This document shows, one piece after another, positions 63,562 to 64,000 of a stretch of 64,000 nt of DNA. Each line of letters opens with the position of its first letter. Within the stretch, counting starts at the first letter, position 1. The position numbers were made by a program, and so were the translations under genes. The notes under the pieces were generated by a model. It saw only the letters and a program-made list of their open reading frames with translations. It had not been told where the DNA came from and searched no databases. This stretch comes from Tateyamaria omphalii. Its GTDB lineage: Bacteria; Pseudomonadota; Alphaproteobacteria; Rhodobacterales; Rhodobacteraceae. The DNA lies in contig NZ_JAHVHT010000001.1 in assembly GCF_019802125.1 (NCBI RefSeq), forward strand, positions 310,001-374,000, written 5' to 3'.

Positions 63562-64000
63562 ATGCCCGACGATCACCGCCCCCGCAAGGAAAGCCAAATC
63601 CCCACCAATCTGCGTCTGCTGATGGTGATGGAGGAGGTCGCCAAGCGCGGGGTGGCCGTCAAACCGACAGACCTGATCGATGCATTGGGTCTGCCGAAAC
63701 CCACCGTCCACCGTCTGCTACAGACGGCCGAGGCCGAGGGGTTCCTGCAACGCGACCTCGACGGTCGCAGCTACGGCCCCGGGCCCCGTCTGCGGGCCCT
63801 GGCCATCAGCACAGTGTCATCCGAGCATCTGCGCACCGCGCGCCTCACGATCCTGCGCAGCGTGGCCGAAGAGGTGGGCGAGACGTGCAACCTCGCCACT
63901 GCCGACCGCGAGGGGATGACCTATCTCGACCGTGTCGAAACCCAATGGCCGCTGCGCATCCAACTGCCCATCGGCAGCCAAGTCCCGTTCCACTGCACAG
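63562..64000 (+). CDS. IclR-family transcriptional regulator (3' end outside window)
   Basis: The first 146 codons are visible and the gene continues past the window. The N-terminal winged helix is VAKRGVAVKPTDLIDALGLPKPTVHRLLQTAEAEGFL, followed by the start of the IclR effector domain (SVAEEVGETCNLATADREGMTYLDRVE). IclR proteins sense small organic acids or aromatics. Lying 12 bases after the large TRAP permease gene, it probably controls this TRAP/GMC locus. Confidence 0.93.
   Translation, partial: MPDDHRPRKESQIPTNLRLLMVMEEVAKRGVAVKPTDLIDALGLPKPTVHRLLQTAEAEGFLQRDLDGRSYGPGPRLRALAISTVSSEHLRTARLTILRSVAEEVGETCNLATADREGMTYLDRVETQWPLRIQLPIGSQVPFHCT

Noticed and set aside
1-64000. tRNA, rRNA, CRISPR arrays, insertion sequences, integrases or prophage genes
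   Set aside because: None was recognised on reading both strands. The CII-like protein at 45414 alone is not evidence of a prophage.

Overview
The window is G+C-rich, densely packed bacterial DNA with alphaproteobacterial, Rhodobacterales (Roseobacter-group) character. Indicators are the Hsp20-DUF1150 pair, the UbiK/lgt neighbourhood, a Hint-domain protein, several TRAP transporters, a Sat-CysC sulfate-activation enzyme, and frequent ATGA/TGATG overlaps with GTG/TTG starts. It looks chromosomal. I see no rRNA, tRNA, insertion sequence, CRISPR array or prophage. The first and last genes are cut by the window edges.

Layout. 0-9.2 kb: end of an ABC exporter, a P-loop kinase, a MarR/monooxygenase unit divergent from an EamA exporter around a perfect palindrome, a Nudix hydrolase, a lipase coupled to a stand-alone PhnM-like amidohydrolase, purEK, Hsp20-DUF1150 and PhzF. 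9.2-19 kb: Sat-CysC with an in-frame winged-helix N-terminus, a membrane [2Fe-2S] nucleotide cyclase, trxB, an Lrp regulator, a Hint protein, a 46-residue basic protein, and the lgt-methyltransferase-pgeF operon. 19-27 kb: ubiK, a TetR/SMR/zinc-finger/M28 operon, YbjN, the proC-CsaA-hydroxyacid dehydrogenase operon and a PepSY membrane protein.

27-38.6 kb is the most unusual stretch. A LuxR-type response regulator, a secreted molybdopterin-oxidoreductase-fold protein and a hybrid histidine kinase lie directly upstream of a five-gene set: a UDP-sulfoquinovose-synthase-like enzyme, a BcsB-like protein, a processive GT2 synthase, an RTX-repeat protein and a Sel1 protein. This reads as a synthase-dependent exopolysaccharide locus that may use a sulfonated sugar, and a near-identical 16-nt motif lies upstream of both the signalling genes and the polysaccharide genes.

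38.6-48.7 kb: a TAXI-TRAP transporter with UspA, a class III aminotransferase, thymidine kinase, arsH, a YjhX/YjhQ-type toxin-antitoxin pair and a KAS III enzyme. 49-58.4 kb: otnK-otnC for four-carbon acid sugars, facing an ABC sugar transporter operon that carries a GH63/MGH-like hydrolase. That operon is divergent from a LacI regulator, with two identical operator-like sequences between them; uptake and hydrolysis of a glycosylglycerate-type solute is the likely role. 58.4-64 kb: a GMC oxidoreductase, a Tat-exported DctP with DctQM, and the start of an IclR regulator, together a catabolic locus for an unknown alcohol or acid.
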